A stretch of 64,000 nt of DNA from Pseudomonas saponiphila. Lineage in GTDB: Bacteria; Pseudomonadota; Gammaproteobacteria; Pseudomonadales; Pseudomonadaceae. Within the stretch, counting starts at the first letter, position 1; each line of letters begins with the position of its first letter. The translations under genes and the position numbers were made by a program. Positions 1 through 8,173 of this stretch are shown piece after piece. The notes under the pieces were generated by a model, which worked only from the letters and a program-made list of their open reading frames with translations, searched no databases and was not told the DNA's origin. Where the stretch lies: contig NZ_FNTJ01000001.1 of assembly GCF_900105185.1 (NCBI RefSeq), positions 3,058,501-3,122,500 on the forward strand. The letters run 5' to 3'.

Positions 1-240
1 CAGGGTCGACAGCAACAGCAGCAGCGGCACCGGGTAATAACGCCGGGTGCGCAGCAGGGGCGCCACCACCAGCCCGGCCAGGAAACCCGCCAGCAGCAGA
101 TTGATCCAGAACCACGGGCCGCCTTCCCAGCTCGGCGGTATCAGCTGCACCAGCAGCGGCGGCAGCACAACGCGGGCGAACAGCAGGCACAGGGCGGCCG
201 CGAGCAGGGTGGTCAGCAGGGTCTTGATCCAGGCTTTCAT
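1..240 (-). CDS. small integral membrane protein, 3' end cut by window edge
   Basis: Only the first 80 codons are inside the window. The protein begins MKAWIKTLLTT and has two hydrophobic stretches, about residues 7-35 and 45-62, separated by a short polar loop (PPSWEGG), followed by RTRR and another Leu-rich stretch running off the edge. This looks like a small polytopic inner-membrane protein with no recognisable catalytic motif. It is transcribed leftward, downstream of the immunity gene ending at 299, with a gap of about 60 bp, so it could belong to the same unit. A role as an accessory or membrane immunity protein is possible but unsupported. I do not recognise the family. Confidence 0.6.
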   Translation of the reverse strand, partial: MKAWIKTLLTTLLAAALCLLFARVVLPPLLVQLIPPSWEGGPWFWINLLLAGFLAGLVVAPLLRTRRYYPVPLLLLLSTL

Positions 241-298
241 GGGCAATGCATAACCTTTAAGGAGGGGCGGCAAACGGGGCCTATCAGTGCCGCGCCAG

Positions 299-1081
299 CT
301 ATTGGGGCATCGGCGGTGGGGTAAAGTGCCGGGCGTATTCGAGCATCTCCCGGGGGAAGACCATGTGTTTCACCGCGCTGTCGTCCAGGCCGAACAGGTA
401 GGCCACCGCCGCAGCTTCAAAGGCCCAGTAGCCGAAGTAGGAACCCTCGTCGCCGTACAGGTGGCTGTCGTGCCACGGGGCCTGTTCGAAGGCCTCGTAC
501 CACTGGTTGCAGTACTCCACCAGCAGCTCCCGGGGTTCCTCCGGGTCTTCGGTGTAGATGGCCCTGATCAGGGGTGTAGAGACGTGATGGAACCACTGGT
601 CGACGTCTTCACGATCCGGCAGGTAGGCCTTGAGCAGGTCCTCGATCAGGGTGTCCTGGCCGCCAAAGCCGGCACGGTCCTGCAGTAGCACCAGACGCGG
701 TAGCAGGTCGCTGCGTTGCAGCAGGATGCACAGGCTGATCACCTGGACATATTCCTCGTACTCGTCGGGGTAGTCTTCGATGTTCAGCGGCGCGATATCC
801 GGCCGTTCTTCATAAACACCCATCTTGCGCTGGTAGTCCTCGTAGCCTTCGATCACCCCATCCAGCTCCCGGGCCAGTTGCTCCATGGGCGCACCGCCGG
901 TGTAGCCCAGGATCAGGTGCTGCAGGCGCGCGCTGCGCACACTGGAGGCCTTGAGGGAGGCTTCCTGCTCGGGGCTGTCGGCCATCATCGAGTGGGTCTG
1001 CCAGTGCGCCTCTTCGCCGGCCAGGCTTTCGAGGAAGTCGTGGTACTGCTTGTGGCTGAGAAACACTTGTCTGCGGTTCAT
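299..1081 (-). CDS. PoNi-like immunity protein (DUF1910/DUF1911)
   Basis: A 260-residue cytosolic, acidic, mostly helical protein. The N-terminal half (about 1-125) resembles DUF1910. The C-terminal half (about 130-245) carries the DUF1911 signature, including GSYFGYWAFEAAAVAYLFGLDD, seen in immunity proteins that neutralise PoNe-type DNases delivered by type VI or other secretion systems. The start lies 14 bp after the stop of the upstream effector-like gene, the usual order for a toxin and its immunity gene in one operon. That upstream protein shows no PoNe nuclease domain, so this may be an orphan immunity gene. The family call is from recognition of the C-terminal motif and the partner is inferred. 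Confidence 0.7.
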   Translation of the reverse strand: MNRRQVFLSHKQYHDFLESLAGEEAHWQTHSMMADSPEQEASLKASSVRSARLQHLILGYTGGAPMEQLARELDGVIEGYEDYQRKMGVYEERPDIAPLNIEDYPDEYEEYVQVISLCILLQRSDLLPRLVLLQDRAGFGGQDTLIEDLLKAYLPDREDVDQWFHHVSTPLIRAIYTEDPEEPRELLVEYCNQWYEAFEQAPWHDSHLYGDEGSYFGYWAFEAAAVAYLFGLDDSAVKHMVFPREMLEYARHFTPPPMPQ

Positions 1082-1095
1082 CTCGGTGCCGGGCC

Positions 1096-2148
1096 TCAGT
1101 AGACGGGAATCAGAGTGAAGGGAGCCTTGCGCTGCGAGGTTTCCAGCAGCAGGGTCGCCAGGTCGACTTCGGCGGGATCCAGGTCGAGCTGCTCCAGCTC
1201 TTCTTCCAACTGCTGTGGATCCGCGGGCAGGGCAACGATTGGCCGACGCAGGTAGGGGCGCGGGTCTTCGCCGTAGTAGACCTTCACCGGGCCCTCGGGG
1301 ATGCCTTCCAGGCGGGCAAAACCTTCCTGGTCGAGGTTGCCCTCGGCTTGCGAGCCGTCACTGAACACCGCTCGGTAGGCGGCGCCGGACACCGGCTCCA
1401 GGTTCGGGTAGTGCAGGTTCAGCTCCAGCCAGTTGCCCTCACCGGTGAGGTGTTCCAGGCCCTGGTTGACGTCCTGGGCGAGGCTTGCGGCGTCGTGGGC
1501 GCCGGGTTGTGGCGCGGCGGTGATGGTCGTTGGGCGCGGTTCCAGGGACGACTGCGGCTTGGGCGCCAGGGCCGGGCCGCGGCTGTGGGCGGCGGCCGAG
1601 TTGTTGCGTTGCTCGGCGATCCACGGGGCGATGCGCTCTTGCACCGTCACCATTAGAAATTCGCTGTGTTCGCAGGCTTCGTTGAGGTTGTGCTGCACCA
1701 GGCGCTGCTGGGGCGTGAGGCCGTTGAAGGTGCTGGAGGCGCTGACGCCGCGGATGATCTCGGGCAGCTCTTCGGCCAGGCGCACAGGGTCCAGGCACTT
1801 TTCCAGCAGTTGTTCGGGGCTGGTTTTCAGGCGGCAGGCCTGCAGGGTGTGGCGAATCAGGTCGAAGAGCTTTTCGGCGTGGCGCTTTGGCGCGCGGTTG
1901 ATCAGGCGCAGGAGGATCTTCAGGCCTTGTCCGGGGCCTGGGATCCAGCCGATCAGGGCCAGGGCCAAGTCGAAGAAGGCGTCTTCCTCGTCCTTGGGGT
2001 TGTTGATGGCGTCCAGTTCGAAGATCGCCTGGATGCAGTCGTAGGCGTTGAGTTCCTGGGTCAGCAGTGGCAGGCGGCCGAGTTCGATGGCCTTGAGCAG
2101 TTCGGCCTTGGCCTCTGGGTAGTCGTCGTAATACAGGTCTTCGACCAT
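1096..2148 (-). CDS. type VI effector-like protein without an obvious toxin domain
   Basis: A 350-residue protein starting MVEDLYYDDYP. I chose the ATG at 2148 because AAAGGAA lies just upstream; an in-frame longer version from 2211 lacks such a site. Residues 1-150 are helical with a GWIPGPGQGLK segment, similar to the pre-toxin region of Rhs/VgrG-linked effectors. Residues 175-225 are a Pro/Ala/Ser-rich linker. Residues 240-310 look like a transthyretin/Ig-like beta domain of the kind seen near effector modules. The last 40 residues are acidic and then end in FTLIPVY. I see no nuclease, lipase or peptidase motif. Its neighbour downstream is the DUF1911 immunity gene. It may be an adaptor, or an effector that lost its toxin end. 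Confidence 0.5.
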   Translation of the reverse strand: MVEDLYYDDYPEAKAELLKAIELGRLPLLTQELNAYDCIQAIFELDAINNPKDEEDAFFDLALALIGWIPGPGQGLKILLRLINRAPKRHAEKLFDLIRHTLQACRLKTSPEQLLEKCLDPVRLAEELPEIIRGVSASSTFNGLTPQQRLVQHNLNEACEHSEFLMVTVQERIAPWIAEQRNNSAAAHSRGPALAPKPQSSLEPRPTTITAAPQPGAHDAASLAQDVNQGLEHLTGEGNWLELNLHYPNLEPVSGAAYRAVFSDGSQAEGNLDQEGFARLEGIPEGPVKVYYGEDPRPYLRRPIVALPADPQQLEEELEQLDLDPAEVDLATLLLETSQRKAPFTLIPVY

Positions 2149-2333
2149 GACGTGTTCCTTTCCCTGGAAAATTGGAGTGCGGATGCTGAAGGAAACGAGG
2201 GGGTGGGGCAAGGGAGTTTGGTTATTTCATGGGGCGAGTGGGATGGGGGCATATCCGGTGCTGCGGGTGCGGCGGCTCAGGGCTTCGCTCATGCAGCGAC
2301 TTGCTCTGGAAAGCCCGGAATGTGGATCGCTCC

Positions 2334-2417
2334 GTAGGAGCTGGCTTGCCAGCGAAGGCGTCCGCCAGGGCGACGCATGTCTTGCGGGCTTCTTCGCCGG
2401 CAAGCCGGCTCCTACAG
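2334..2417. repeat. REPIN (two inverted REP sequences)
   Basis: Two REP units in opposite orientation flank about 40 bp: GTAGGAGCTGGCTTGCCAGC at the left and GCCGGCAAGCCGGCTCCTAC at the right. Each unit holds its own small palindrome and the two units are complementary to each other. This is the usual REP doublet of fluorescent pseudomonads, lying between the effector-like gene and the MocR-type gene. Confidence 0.85.
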
Positions 2418-2438
2418 GTGTGGGTGGGGCGGTTGTGT

Positions 2439-3875
2439 TCAGAAGGAGCGGATGATCCGCCCGAGGGTTTCCATGGCCTGTTCCGCGGCGTCGTTCCAGG
2501 GGCTGCCGTAGTTCAGGCGGATGCAGTTGCGAAAGCGCTGGGTCGGGGAAAAGATCGGCCCGGGGGCAATGCTGATGCCTTGGGCCAGGGCCATCTGGAA
2601 CAGTTTCAGCGAGTCCATCTGCGGCGGCAGTTCCAGCCATAGGAAGTAGCCGCCCGCCGGCTGGCTGACCCGGGTCTGGGCCGGGAAGTAGCGGGCGATC
2701 GCCGCCAGCATGGCGCTCTGTTGTTCTTCCAGGGCGTAGCGCAGTTTGCGCAGGTGACGGTCGTAGCCGCCGTGCTGCAGGTAGTCGGCAATCGCCGCCT
2801 GGGCCGGCATCGAGGCGCACAGTGAGGTCATGAGTTTGAGCCGTTCGATCTTCTGCGCGTAACGCCCGGCCGCCACCCAGCCGATGCGGTAGCCCGGGGC
2901 CAGGCTCTTGGCGAAGGAGCCGCAGTGCATCACCAGGCCCTCGGTGTCGAAGGCCTTGGCCGGTTTCGGTGCCTGCTGGCCGTAGTACAGCTCGGCGTAG
3001 ACGTCGTCTTCGATCAGCGGCACCTGGTGCTGGCGCAACAGCTCAACCAGTTCCTGCTTCTTGGCCTCGGGCATGCTCGCGCCCATGGGGTTCTGGAAGC
3101 TGGTCATGCACCAGCAGGCCTTGATCGGGTGCCGCTCCAGAGTCTGGGCCAGGACCCCAAGGTCGATGCCGTCCCGCGGGTGCACGGGAATTTCCACCGC
3201 CTTGAGCTTGAGCCGCTCCAGCACTTGCAGGCTGGCGTAGAAGGCCGGGGCCTCGATGGCTACCAGGTCGCCGGGTTCGGTCACCGCCTGCAGGCACAGG
3301 TTCAGCGCCTCCAGGGCGCCATTGGTGATCAGCAGCTCCTCCATGGGCAGCATCAGCCCGGCCACCATGTAGCGCAGGGCGATCTGCCGGCGCAGTTGCG
3401 GGTTGCCCGGGGACATGTCGGTGACCACCACCCGCGGGTCCATCTCGCGGCTGGCGCTGGCCAGGGAGCGGGACAGGCGTTGCAGGGGGAACAGGGTCGG
3501 GCTGGGGAACGCCGAGCCGAAGGGCACGGTGCTCGGATCCTTGATCGAGTCGAGCACCGAGAACACCAGTTCGCTGACATCGACTTCGGTGGATTCGTTG
3601 ACTTCGCTGCTGATCACCGGCTCGGAGAACGGGCTCGGCGCGTGGGCGTTGACGAAGTAGCCGGAGCGCGGACGGGCGCGGATCAGGCCGCGGCGCTCCA
3701 GCAGGTAGTAGGCCTGGAACACCGTCGACGGGCTGACCCCGTAGGTCTGGCTGGCGTAGCGCACCGAGGGCACGCGCTGGCCAGGGCCCAGGACCCCGGA
3801 ACGGATCAGTTCGGCGATGTCGTCGGCGAATTTTTCGTAGCGTTTCATCTGCGGGGCAAGATCCAGTCTGGTCAT
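2439..3875 (-). CDS. MocR-family transcriptional regulator (GntR HTH + aminotransferase fold)
   Basis: A 478-residue protein. Residues 10-80 are a GntR winged helix, with YEKFADDIAELIRSGVLGPGQRVPSVR and a recognition-helix region with SPSTVFQAYYLLERRGL. Residues 125-478 are a fold-type I PLP aminotransferase domain with NPMGAS, DDVYAELYY and a CGSFAKSLAPGYRIGW segment carrying the PLP lysine. Such MocR/PdxR-type proteins use PLP or an amino-acid adduct as effector and usually control a nearby transport or metabolic gene. No obvious divergent target lies beside it here; ccoG upstream is on the same strand. The ATG at 3875 has no good ribosome site, and one at 3848 (MKRYEKF) is possible. Confidence 0.85.
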   Translation of the reverse strand: MTRLDLAPQMKRYEKFADDIAELIRSGVLGPGQRVPSVRYASQTYGVSPSTVFQAYYLLERRGLIRARPRSGYFVNAHAPSPFSEPVISSEVNESTEVDVSELVFSVLDSIKDPSTVPFGSAFPSPTLFPLQRLSRSLASASREMDPRVVVTDMSPGNPQLRRQIALRYMVAGLMLPMEELLITNGALEALNLCLQAVTEPGDLVAIEAPAFYASLQVLERLKLKAVEIPVHPRDGIDLGVLAQTLERHPIKACWCMTSFQNPMGASMPEAKKQELVELLRQHQVPLIEDDVYAELYYGQQAPKPAKAFDTEGLVMHCGSFAKSLAPGYRIGWVAAGRYAQKIERLKLMTSLCASMPAQAAIADYLQHGGYDRHLRKLRYALEEQQSAMLAAIARYFPAQTRVSQPAGGYFLWLELPPQMDSLKLFQMALAQGISIAPGPIFSPTQRFRNCIRLNYGSPWNDAAEQAMETLGRIIRSF

Positions 3876-4003
3876 CGGGTCTAGGTGTTCAGATTCGCAA
3901 GGGAAGGCTCGACGGCCATGGTTGGGCCCATGGCGGTGTCGAGTACAGGGTTCCCGTGGCCGAGGGACGGTAGCAGGCTCCCTGGCCACGGCATTCTAGA
4001 GGC

Positions 4004-5419
4004 TCAGCGGTTCATCGGCGCAACAAAACGGCTCTTGGCGACGGCGTAGACGCTTGGCTCATCGCTGTCGGCGACCTTGAAGCTGATGGCCTGGGAGCTG
4101 CTCTGGGCACGGTCCTGGGTCATGGCCACCGAAACCGGCAGGTCGATGATTTCCCCCGGGGCCAGGCTCAGTTCGGTCTTGCCTTGCAGCTCGAAGCCAT
4201 CGCCGTCCACTAGGGCCAGGCGGTAGTTCTGGCGTTCCTGGGTCTTGTTGATGATCTTCAGGCTGTAGATGTTCTCGATCTGCCCCATGGCGTTCTCGCG
4301 GAACAGGCCACGGTCCTTGCTCACGTCCAGGGACACCATCGGCCGTTGCACCAGGGCCAGCACCAGGGCGCCGATCATCACCAGCAGCACCGCGCTGTAG
4401 CCCACCAGGCGCGGCCGCAGCAGGTGGGTCTTGCCCCCTTGCAGCTGGTGTTCGGAGGTGTAGGCGATCAGGCCCCGGGCATAGCCCATCTTGTCCATGA
4501 TCGAGTCGCAGGCGTCGATGCACGCCGCGCAGCCGATGCACTCCATCTGCAGACCGTCGCGGATGTCGATGCCGGTGGGGCAGACCTGCACGCACAACTG
4601 GCAGTCGATGCAGTCGCCCAGGCCGACATCGGCGGGCTTCACATCACGCTTGCGCGGGCCACGGCTTTCACCGCGCACCGGGTTGTAGGAGATGGTCAGG
4701 GTGTCCTTGTCGAACATCACGCTCTGGAAGCGGGCATAGGGGCACATGTGCATGCACACCGCTTCGCGCAGCCAGCCGGCGTTGATGTAGGTGGCCGCGG
4801 CGAAGAACAGCACCCAGAACAGGCTCAGGCCACCGATCTGCAGGGTCAGCAGTTCGTGGGCCAGGGGGCGGATCGGGGTGAAGTAGCCGACGAAGGTCAG
4901 GCCGGTGAGCAGGCTGATGCCCAGCCACAGGGTGTGCTTCATGGCCCGGCGGGCCAGCTTGTTCAGGCCCCAGGGCGCGGCTTGCAGCTTGATGCGCTGG
5001 TTACGCTCGCCTTCGGTGACCTTTTCGCACCACATGAACAGCCAGGTCCACGAGCTTTGCGGGCAGGTGTAGCCGCACCAGACCCGGCCGGCGAACACCG
5101 TGATGGCGAACAGGCCGAAGGCGCAGATGATCAGCAGCGCCGATAGGAGAATGAAGTCCTGGGGCCAGAAGGTCGCGCCGAAGATGTGGAACTTGCTTTC
5201 GGCCAGGTCCCAGAGCACCGCCTGGCGGCCACCCCAGTTCAACCAGACCGTGCCGAAGAACAGCAGGAACAGGAAACCCGCGCCGGTCATGCGCAGGGTA
5301 CGGAACAAACCGGTGAAGCTGCGGGTGTAAACGTGTTTGTCGGTGGTCTTCGACTTCATCTGTTTAGGGGGTGAAGCTTCGAAGGTCTCTACTAATCGGA
5401 CGGGGATTCTTTCGCTCAT
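4004..5419 (-). CDS. ccoG: cytochrome c oxidase accessory protein CcoG
   Basis: A 471-residue inner-membrane ferredoxin-like protein of the CcoG/FixG/RdxA family, needed for copper delivery and assembly of cbb3 oxidase. There are about five membrane segments (from about residue 45 on). The first Cys cluster is in FAGRVWCGYTCPQ. Two ferredoxin-type 4Fe-4S sites follow (CIDCQLCVQVCPTG and CIGCAACIDACD), and a C-terminal Ig-like FixG domain ends the protein. I chose the start MSERIPV at 5419, the usual family start; an in-frame longer reading begins at 5455. The gene stands alone: no ccoNOPQ or ccoHIS is visible in the window. No canonical ANR box was found upstream. Confidence 0.93.
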   Translation of the reverse strand: MSERIPVRLVETFEASPPKQMKSKTTDKHVYTRSFTGLFRTLRMTGAGFLFLLFFGTVWLNWGGRQAVLWDLAESKFHIFGATFWPQDFILLSALLIICAFGLFAITVFAGRVWCGYTCPQSSWTWLFMWCEKVTEGERNQRIKLQAAPWGLNKLARRAMKHTLWLGISLLTGLTFVGYFTPIRPLAHELLTLQIGGLSLFWVLFFAAATYINAGWLREAVCMHMCPYARFQSVMFDKDTLTISYNPVRGESRGPRKRDVKPADVGLGDCIDCQLCVQVCPTGIDIRDGLQMECIGCAACIDACDSIMDKMGYARGLIAYTSEHQLQGGKTHLLRPRLVGYSAVLLVMIGALVLALVQRPMVSLDVSKDRGLFRENAMGQIENIYSLKIINKTQERQNYRLALVDGDGFELQGKTELSLAPGEIIDLPVSVAMTQDRAQSSSQAISFKVADSDEPSVYAVAKSRFVAPMNR

Positions 5420-5669
5420 GGTCGTTCGCTCATCAGCCTCCATCAGGCCGGGCAACTATGACCACGGATCTGTTTGCATAACAGACTCAGGTATTTGATA
5501 AAAAACCGTATCAGATGAGCTTTTTCCGAGCCCCTGCGACAACTTGCTGCACCCCTCCGGCACCCCCGGGGATGGCCGCAAGGGCCTCTGGCACAGGCCT
5601 GTGCGGACAGCCCTGATCCAGGTCAGTCAAATCACCGAATCACCCGCGCTGGCCTGCAGATGGCGCTGG

Positions 5670-5834
5670 CTATGCTTGGAGCTCCAGCGGCGGCCGGGTA
5701 GCGGGCGGATCGCCCTTGGGCGGTGCGCTGGTGCCGGGCGGGTCCTGCTCGGGCGGCGGTGGCGGCTCGTTTTGGGGCAAGGGCGGCTGGTCGAGGTTCG
5801 GGTCGGGGGTTTCTGCCGGGATCGGGATATTCAT
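5670..5834 (-). CDS. small proline-rich protein, unknown function
   Basis: A 54-residue ORF, MNIPIPAETPDPNL and onward, with about one third proline, including NEPPPPPEQDPP. It has no signal peptide or membrane segment and is likely disordered. A near-perfect ribosome site (AAGGAGG, 8 nt spacing) supports translation. It lies divergently from glgE, sharing about 200 bp of upstream DNA. The run of five prolines should need EF-P for efficient translation. I do not recognise a function. Low complexity leaves some doubt, but the ribosome site and position argue for a real gene. Confidence 0.6.
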   Translation of the reverse strand: MNIPIPAETPDPNLDQPPLPQNEPPPPPEQDPPGTSAPPKGDPPATRPPLELQA

Positions 5835-5931
5835 CGCTATGGCCTCCTTTGTGCTTGTCGATGCACAGGCTCTTGCGGTGGACCCTGTGCGGACGGATTT
5901 GATTCCCGTCGCCTGGCCGAGCAATCGCGCT

Positions 5932-5960
5932 GAACTTTCGCCGCGGCCTGTGGCTCGGAC
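5932..5960 (+). promoter_or_regulatory. candidate AlgU (sigma-22/RpoE-type) promoter for glgE
   Basis: GAACTT at 5932-5937 is followed after 17 bp by TCGGA at 5955-5959. The AlgU consensus is GAACTT, 16-17 bp, TCTGA-like. The -35 is a perfect match and the -10 differs by one or two bases. Transcription would start near 5967, about 70 bp before the glgE ATG. The call rests on motif inspection only. Confidence 0.5.
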
Positions 5961-6038
5961 ACTAGGTGCATGGATTCACCGGGGTGCCGCCGACTCCACA
6001 ACCAGAGCGTCTTGGACGTGTTAGAGGGGTGATGTTCG

Positions 6039-8036
6039 ATGACTGCAGAGAAACCGACAGAACAGCACTGCCAGCAGGCGCAGCTGCCCTTGTCCGAGGC
6101 CTTGCTGCTGCCGCGGATCGCCATCGAGAACACCCGTCCGGTGCTCGATGGCGGGCAGTTCGCGGTCAAGGCGGTGGAGGGCCAGGAGGTCGAGGTCACG
6201 TGCAAGGTGTTCGCCGACGGTCACGAGCGGCTGGCGGTGCGCGTGCGCTGGCGCAACGAGCGCGAGGAGGTCTGGTTCAGCCAGGCCCTGGAGGATCAGG
6301 GCAACGATGGCTGGCTGGGGCGCTTCCCGGTGCCGGTGGTGGGCCGCTACCGCTTCTGCATCGAAGCCTGGATCGATCAGTTCGCCAGCTTCTGTCACGA
6401 ACTGGAGAAAAAGCACCAGGCCGGGGTGCCGGTGAGCCTGGAGCTGCAGGAGGGGCGCAATCAGGTGCAGCAGGCCGCCGAACGCAGCGAGGGGCCGTTG
6501 CGCGAGCAATTGCTGGAATTGCGCCAGCAACTGGCCGGATTGCTGGAGGCCGAGCAGGTGGCGTTGTTTCTCGCTGAGCGCAGCTCCCGGCTGATGGCCG
6601 AGGCCGATCACCGTCCCTACCTGAGCCTGAGCCCCGAGTACCCGGTGGATGTGGAGCGCCAGCGCGCGCAGTTCGCCAGCTGGTACGAGCTGTTTCCCCG
6701 TTCGATCACCGATGATCCCCAGCGCCACGGTACTTTCGACGATGTCCATGGGCGGCTGTCGATGATCCATGACATGGGCTTCGACGTGCTGTACTTCCCG
6801 CCGATCCACCCCATTGGCCGCCGCCATCGCAAGGGCCGCAACAATGCCCTCAGCGCCGCGCCGGACGACCCCGGCAGCCCTTACGCGATTGGCAGCGAGG
6901 AGGGCGGTCACGAGGCCATCCATCCGCAACTGGGCAGCCTGGAGGACTTTCGCCGGCTGGTGGCCGCCGCCGCCGACCACGGCCTGGAAATCGCCCTGGA
7001 CTTCGCCATCCAGTGCTCCCAGGACCATCCCTGGCTGACCGAGCATCCGGGCTGGTTCAACTGGCGGCCGGACGGCACCATCAAATACGCCGAGAACCCG
7101 CCGAAGAAGTACCAGGACATCGTCAATGTCGACTTCTATGCCGCCGAGGCCATCCCCGGTCTGTGGCTGGAACTGCGGGACATCGTCCTCGGCTGGGTCG
7201 AGGAGGGGGTCAAGCAGTTTCGCGTGGACAACCCCCACACCAAGCCGCTGCCGTTCTGGCAGTGGCTGATCGCCGATGTGCGCGGCCGGCACCCGGAGGT
7301 GATCTTCCTCGCCGAAGCCTTCACCACCCCGGCGATGATGGCGCGCCTGGGCAAGATCGGTTACTCCCAGAGCTACACCTACTTCACCTGGCGCAACACC
7401 AAGAGCGAGCTGGCCAGCTACTTCAGCGAGCTCAACCAGTCGCCGTGGCGCGAGTGTTTCCGGCCGAACTTCTTCGTCAACACCCCGGACATCAACCCGG
7501 GCTTTCTGCATGACTCCGGGCGCGCGGGCTTTCTCATCCGCGCGGTGCTGGCCAGCATGGGCTCCGGGCTCTGGGGCCTGTACTCCGGGTTCGAGCTCTG
7601 CGAGTCGGCGGCGCTGCCGGGCAAGGAGGAATACCTGGATTCGGAGAAATACCAGATCCGCCCCCGGGACTTCAGCGCCCCGGGCAACATCATTGCCGAG
7701 ATCGCCCAGCTCAACCGCATCCGCCGGCAGAACCCGGCACTGCACAGCCACCTGGGGCTCAAGCTGTACAACGCCTGGAACGACCAGATCCTGTATTTCG
7801 GCAAGCGCAGCCGCGACGGCGGCAACTTCGTGCTGGTGGCGGTCAGCCTCGATCCGTTCAACCCGCAGGAGGCTCACTTCGAGCTGCCGCTGTGGGAAAT
7901 GGGGCTGCCTGACGACGCCCAGACCCAGGGCGAAGACCTGATGAACGGCCACCGCTGGACCTGGCACGGCAAGACCCAGTTCATGCGCCTGGAACCGCCG
8001 CAGCCCTTCGGCATCTGGCGCATCAGTCCCCTGTAG
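6039..8036 (+). CDS. glgE: alpha-1,4-glucan:maltose-1-phosphate maltosyltransferase GlgE
   Basis: A 665-residue cytosolic GH13 enzyme (subfamily 3 type) that adds maltosyl units from alpha-maltose-1-phosphate to the non-reducing end of alpha-1,4-glucan. The N-terminal beta domain (about 20-150) is followed by a (beta/alpha)8 barrel with DVLYFPPIHPIG, the nucleophile Asp at about 397 in FRVDNPHTKP, the acid/base Glu at about 426 in FLAEAF, and a C-terminal beta domain. GAGGGG precedes the start. The next genes make its donor (treS-pep2) and branch its product (glgB). The stop codon is embedded in a REPIN, so its mRNA is followed at once by a stable hairpin. Confidence 0.96.
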   Translation: MTAEKPTEQHCQQAQLPLSEALLLPRIAIENTRPVLDGGQFAVKAVEGQEVEVTCKVFADGHERLAVRVRWRNEREEVWFSQALEDQGNDGWLGRFPVPVVGRYRFCIEAWIDQFASFCHELEKKHQAGVPVSLELQEGRNQVQQAAERSEGPLREQLLELRQQLAGLLEAEQVALFLAERSSRLMAEADHRPYLSLSPEYPVDVERQRAQFASWYELFPRSITDDPQRHGTFDDVHGRLSMIHDMGFDVLYFPPIHPIGRRHRKGRNNALSAAPDDPGSPYAIGSEEGGHEAIHPQLGSLEDFRRLVAAAADHGLEIALDFAIQCSQDHPWLTEHPGWFNWRPDGTIKYAENPPKKYQDIVNVDFYAAEAIPGLWLELRDIVLGWVEEGVKQFRVDNPHTKPLPFWQWLIADVRGRHPEVIFLAEAFTTPAMMARLGKIGYSQSYTYFTWRNTKSELASYFSELNQSPWRECFRPNFFVNTPDINPGFLHDSGRAGFLIRAVLASMGSGLWGLYSGFELCESAALPGKEEYLDSEKYQIRPRDFSAPGNIIAEIAQLNRIRRQNPALHSHLGLKLYNAWNDQILYFGKRSRDGGNFVLVAVSLDPFNPQEAHFELPLWEMGLPDDAQTQGEDLMNGHRWTWHGKTQFMRLEPPQPFGIWRISPL

Positions 8037-8116
8037 GAGCCGGCTTGCCGGCGAACAGGCCTTTGAGCCTTGCGCCGGGCTGGCTGACGCCTTCGCTGGC
8101 GAGCCAGCTCCTGCGG
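8033..8116. repeat. REPIN overlapping the glgE stop codon
   Basis: Inverted REP doublet: GTAGGAGCCGGCTTGCCGGC at the left, and a right unit ending in GCTGGCGAGCCAGCTCCTGC. The TAG stop of glgE is the first bases of the left unit. It separates glgE from treS inside an otherwise operon-like block. Confidence 0.85.
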
Positions 8117-8173
8117 TTGTCGTGGCGCATCGGCGGGTGCGTCGGCGCCCATTGATTTTTTCAGGAGTCGGAC

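Noticed and set aside
5494..5514. TTGAT/ATCAG pair upstream of ccoG as an ANR box
   Set aside because: Spacing is about 10 bp; the ANR/FNR site needs 4 bp between half-sites.
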